Shown here: one piece after another, positions 62,923 through 64,000 of the stretch
Numbering within the stretch: position 1 is the stretch's first letter
Layout of the letters: every line of letters starts with the position of its first letter
Assembly: GCA_050949865.1 (NCBI GenBank)
Contig: JBMNGN010000001.1
Coordinates: 248,001-312,000 of the forward strand
DNA: 64,000 nucleotides
Origin: JBMNGN01 sp050949865
GTDB taxonomy: Bacteria; Bacillota; Syntrophomonadia; Syntrophomonadales; Syntrophomonadaceae
Direction of reading: 5' to 3'
The notes under the pieces: generated by a model
Database searches by the model: none
The model's input: the letters and a program-made list of their open reading frames with translations, nothing else
What the model was told of the DNA's origin: nothing
Program-made: the position numbers and the translations under genes

Positions 62923-63672
62923 ATGATCAGTATATCCGGATTGAGCAAAAATTATAATCAAGAGGTTCAGGCACTGAAAAGTGTAAACCTTAATATTAAG
63001 CCTGGTGAATTTGCAGTTCTTTTAGGTCCAAGTGGAGCAGGGAAAAGCACCTTGCTCCGCTGCATTAATCGTTTGGTTGAACCCAGTGAGGGAGAAGTGT
63101 CATTTAACGGCGTGCCTCTCGATAATACAAAAAAACTCAAACATTTCCGTCAAAAAACCGGTATGATATTTCAAAACTATAATCTGGTTAAACGTCTTAC
63201 CGTTTTACAAAATGTTCTTTGCGGAAGGCTGGCTTTTAACAATACACTATCCACCTGCTTGAAGCTTTTTCCCAAAAAAGATGTGGAATTGGCTCTGGCC
63301 TGCATTGAGCGCGTTGGCCTATCTGAAAAAGCCTATATCAGGGCAGATCAACTCAGTGGTGGACAGCAACAGCGAGTCGGCATTGCTCGTGCTCTGGTTC
63401 AGCAACCCCAAATAGTACTGGCTGATGAACCAGTAGCCAGTCTGGATCCATATTCGGCAGAAATGGTAATGGACATTTTGCAGGAGATAAATGAAAAAGA
63501 CGGTATTACCATGATTGTAAGCCTTCATAATGTTGAATTGGCTCGCAAATATGCCCATAGAGTCATAGGAATCCGCGAGGGCAGGATTTTGTTCGATAAG
63601 CCGATTGATAACATCCAGAAAATAGACATTGATTCGATATATGGAGGGTCTCAGGATACTTGTGAACATTAA
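62923..63672 (+). CDS. phnC: Phosphonate/phosphite-type ABC transporter ATP-binding protein
   Basis: A 249-residue ABC ATPase. Walker A GPSGAGKST (35-43), Q-loop FQNYNLV, signature LSGGQQQRVGIARAL (about 144-158), Walker B IVLADEPVASLDP and His-loop SLHNVELA. It powers uptake with PhnD and PhnE. The ATG is 13 bp after phnD. The last 11 bases overlap the phnE start. Confidence 0.93.
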   Translation: MISISGLSKNYNQEVQALKSVNLNIKPGEFAVLLGPSGAGKSTLLRCINRLVEPSEGEVSFNGVPLDNTKKLKHFRQKTGMIFQNYNLVKRLTVLQNVLCGRLAFNNTLSTCLKLFPKKDVELALACIERVGLSEKAYIRADQLSGGQQQRVGIARALVQQPQIVLADEPVASLDPYSAEMVMDILQEINEKDGITMIVSLHNVELARKYAHRVIGIREGRILFDKPIDNIQKIDIDSIYGGSQDTCEH

Positions 63673-64000
63673 GCAAAGAATAAAAGAAGGGTTATTTGAC
63701 CCAGTCCTGGTGGTGCAGTATAAGAGAGATCCAATCAGTAAAGTCAAATATATTGTATGGGGAATTATCCTTTTAGCCATTGTATGGTGGAGCGGGCAAG
63801 GTACTAGCTTTAGCTTGATACAACTTCAGGCTGGCGCTCATGGAATAGCTGATATTGTTAGCCGGATGCTGCCTCCGGATTTTTCCATAGCCCCTCGAAT
63901 GATAAGTCCAATAATTGAAACAGTTCAAATATCTATTTTAGGGACTATGTTGGCTATATTGCTATCCATACCTTTTGGGTTGTTAGCAGCTATTAATATT
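63662..64000 (+). CDS. phnE: Phosphonate/phosphite-type ABC transporter permease (partial)
   Basis: The first 113 residues, open at the window edge. A cytoplasmic start (IKQRIKEGLFDPVLVVQYKRDP) is followed by one membrane segment (about 30-45), ADIVSRMLPPDFS and then ETVQISILGTMLAILLSIPFGLLAA, the PhnE permease signature. GTG start at 63662 overlaps phnC by 11 bases; an in-frame ATG at 63641 is an alternative. The operon continues beyond this window. Confidence 0.88.
   Translation, partial: MNIKQRIKEGLFDPVLVVQYKRDPISKVKYIVWGIILLAIVWWSGQGTSFSLIQLQAGAHGIADIVSRMLPPDFSIAPRMISPIIETVQISILGTMLAILLSIPFGLLAAINI

Overview
The window looks like a chromosomal piece of a low-GC, spore-forming, strictly anaerobic Firmicute of the Clostridia, most likely a syntrophic fatty-acid oxidiser of the Syntrophomonas type. 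The evidence is sporulation genes (yunB, ytxC), an S-layer protein with SLH domains, a hybrid-cluster protein, a T-box in front of pheST, and beta-oxidation genes (crotonase, 3-hydroxyacyl-CoA dehydrogenase, two thiolases, a class III CoA transferase, an SDR). The taxonomic placement is an inference from gene content; no alignment was run.

Layout. Bases 1-2200 hold a DUF1648 membrane protein and an orphan DNRLRE protein. A complete minus-strand rRNA operon (16S-23S-5S, no tRNA in the spacer) fills 2190-7726, with a promoter at 7994-8022. Both large rRNAs are over-long. The 16S has an extra stem of about 177 nt in the V1 region. The 23S has an extra stem of about 208 nt that I place at helix 45, containing a 48-nt tandem duplication. 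Both look like intervening sequences. Next come yunB, gltX and a tRNA-Gln/tRNA-Glu pair. An IS66-family element (10873-13684) has a perfect 8-bp target duplication and has cut a small gene in two.

From 13.7 to 27.9 kb lie an acyl-CoA-type thiolase/DUF35/flavin oxidoreductase operon, tyrS, a class A PBP, mutS2, a DUF421 protein, polX, zapA and a nucleoside kinase. A 1373-residue SLH protein with eight internal repeats follows, then an unusual 1-kb non-coding stretch with a quasi-periodic motif. From 33 to 44 kb lie a crotonase and the translation block: pheST with a Phe T-box, an rRNA methylase, infC-rpmI-rplT with an autoregulatory-type leader and a non-AUG infC start, and thrS. DUF445 and ytxC close this block. 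PheT lacks the usual tRNA-binding OB domain.

From 44 to 53 kb lie hcp with a CGGC/PCP_red partner, hbd, an MBL hydrolase, a PadR regulator, and a plus-strand acyl-CoA operon (CoA transferase, thiolase, SDR). A DUF134 regulator and Gly/Cys-rich mini-proteins follow. From 53.8 to 56.5 kb is a compact ADP-ribose cassette (ADP-ribosylglycohydrolase, vWA protein, macro domain with a C-terminal HTH-like region), the best candidate here for an under-described system. The end of the window holds a glucosaminidase, a CBO0543-type membrane protein, the rrf2-iscS-iscU operon, and a phosphonate/phosphite-type ABC operon led by a TIM-barrel isomerase-like protein. That operon runs off the right edge inside phnE.

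The gene set fits an anaerobe that degrades fatty acyl-CoAs through beta-oxidation steps encoded at several loci, builds Fe-S clusters under Rrf2 control, and controls its aminoacyl-tRNA synthetase and translation-factor genes by RNA leaders.
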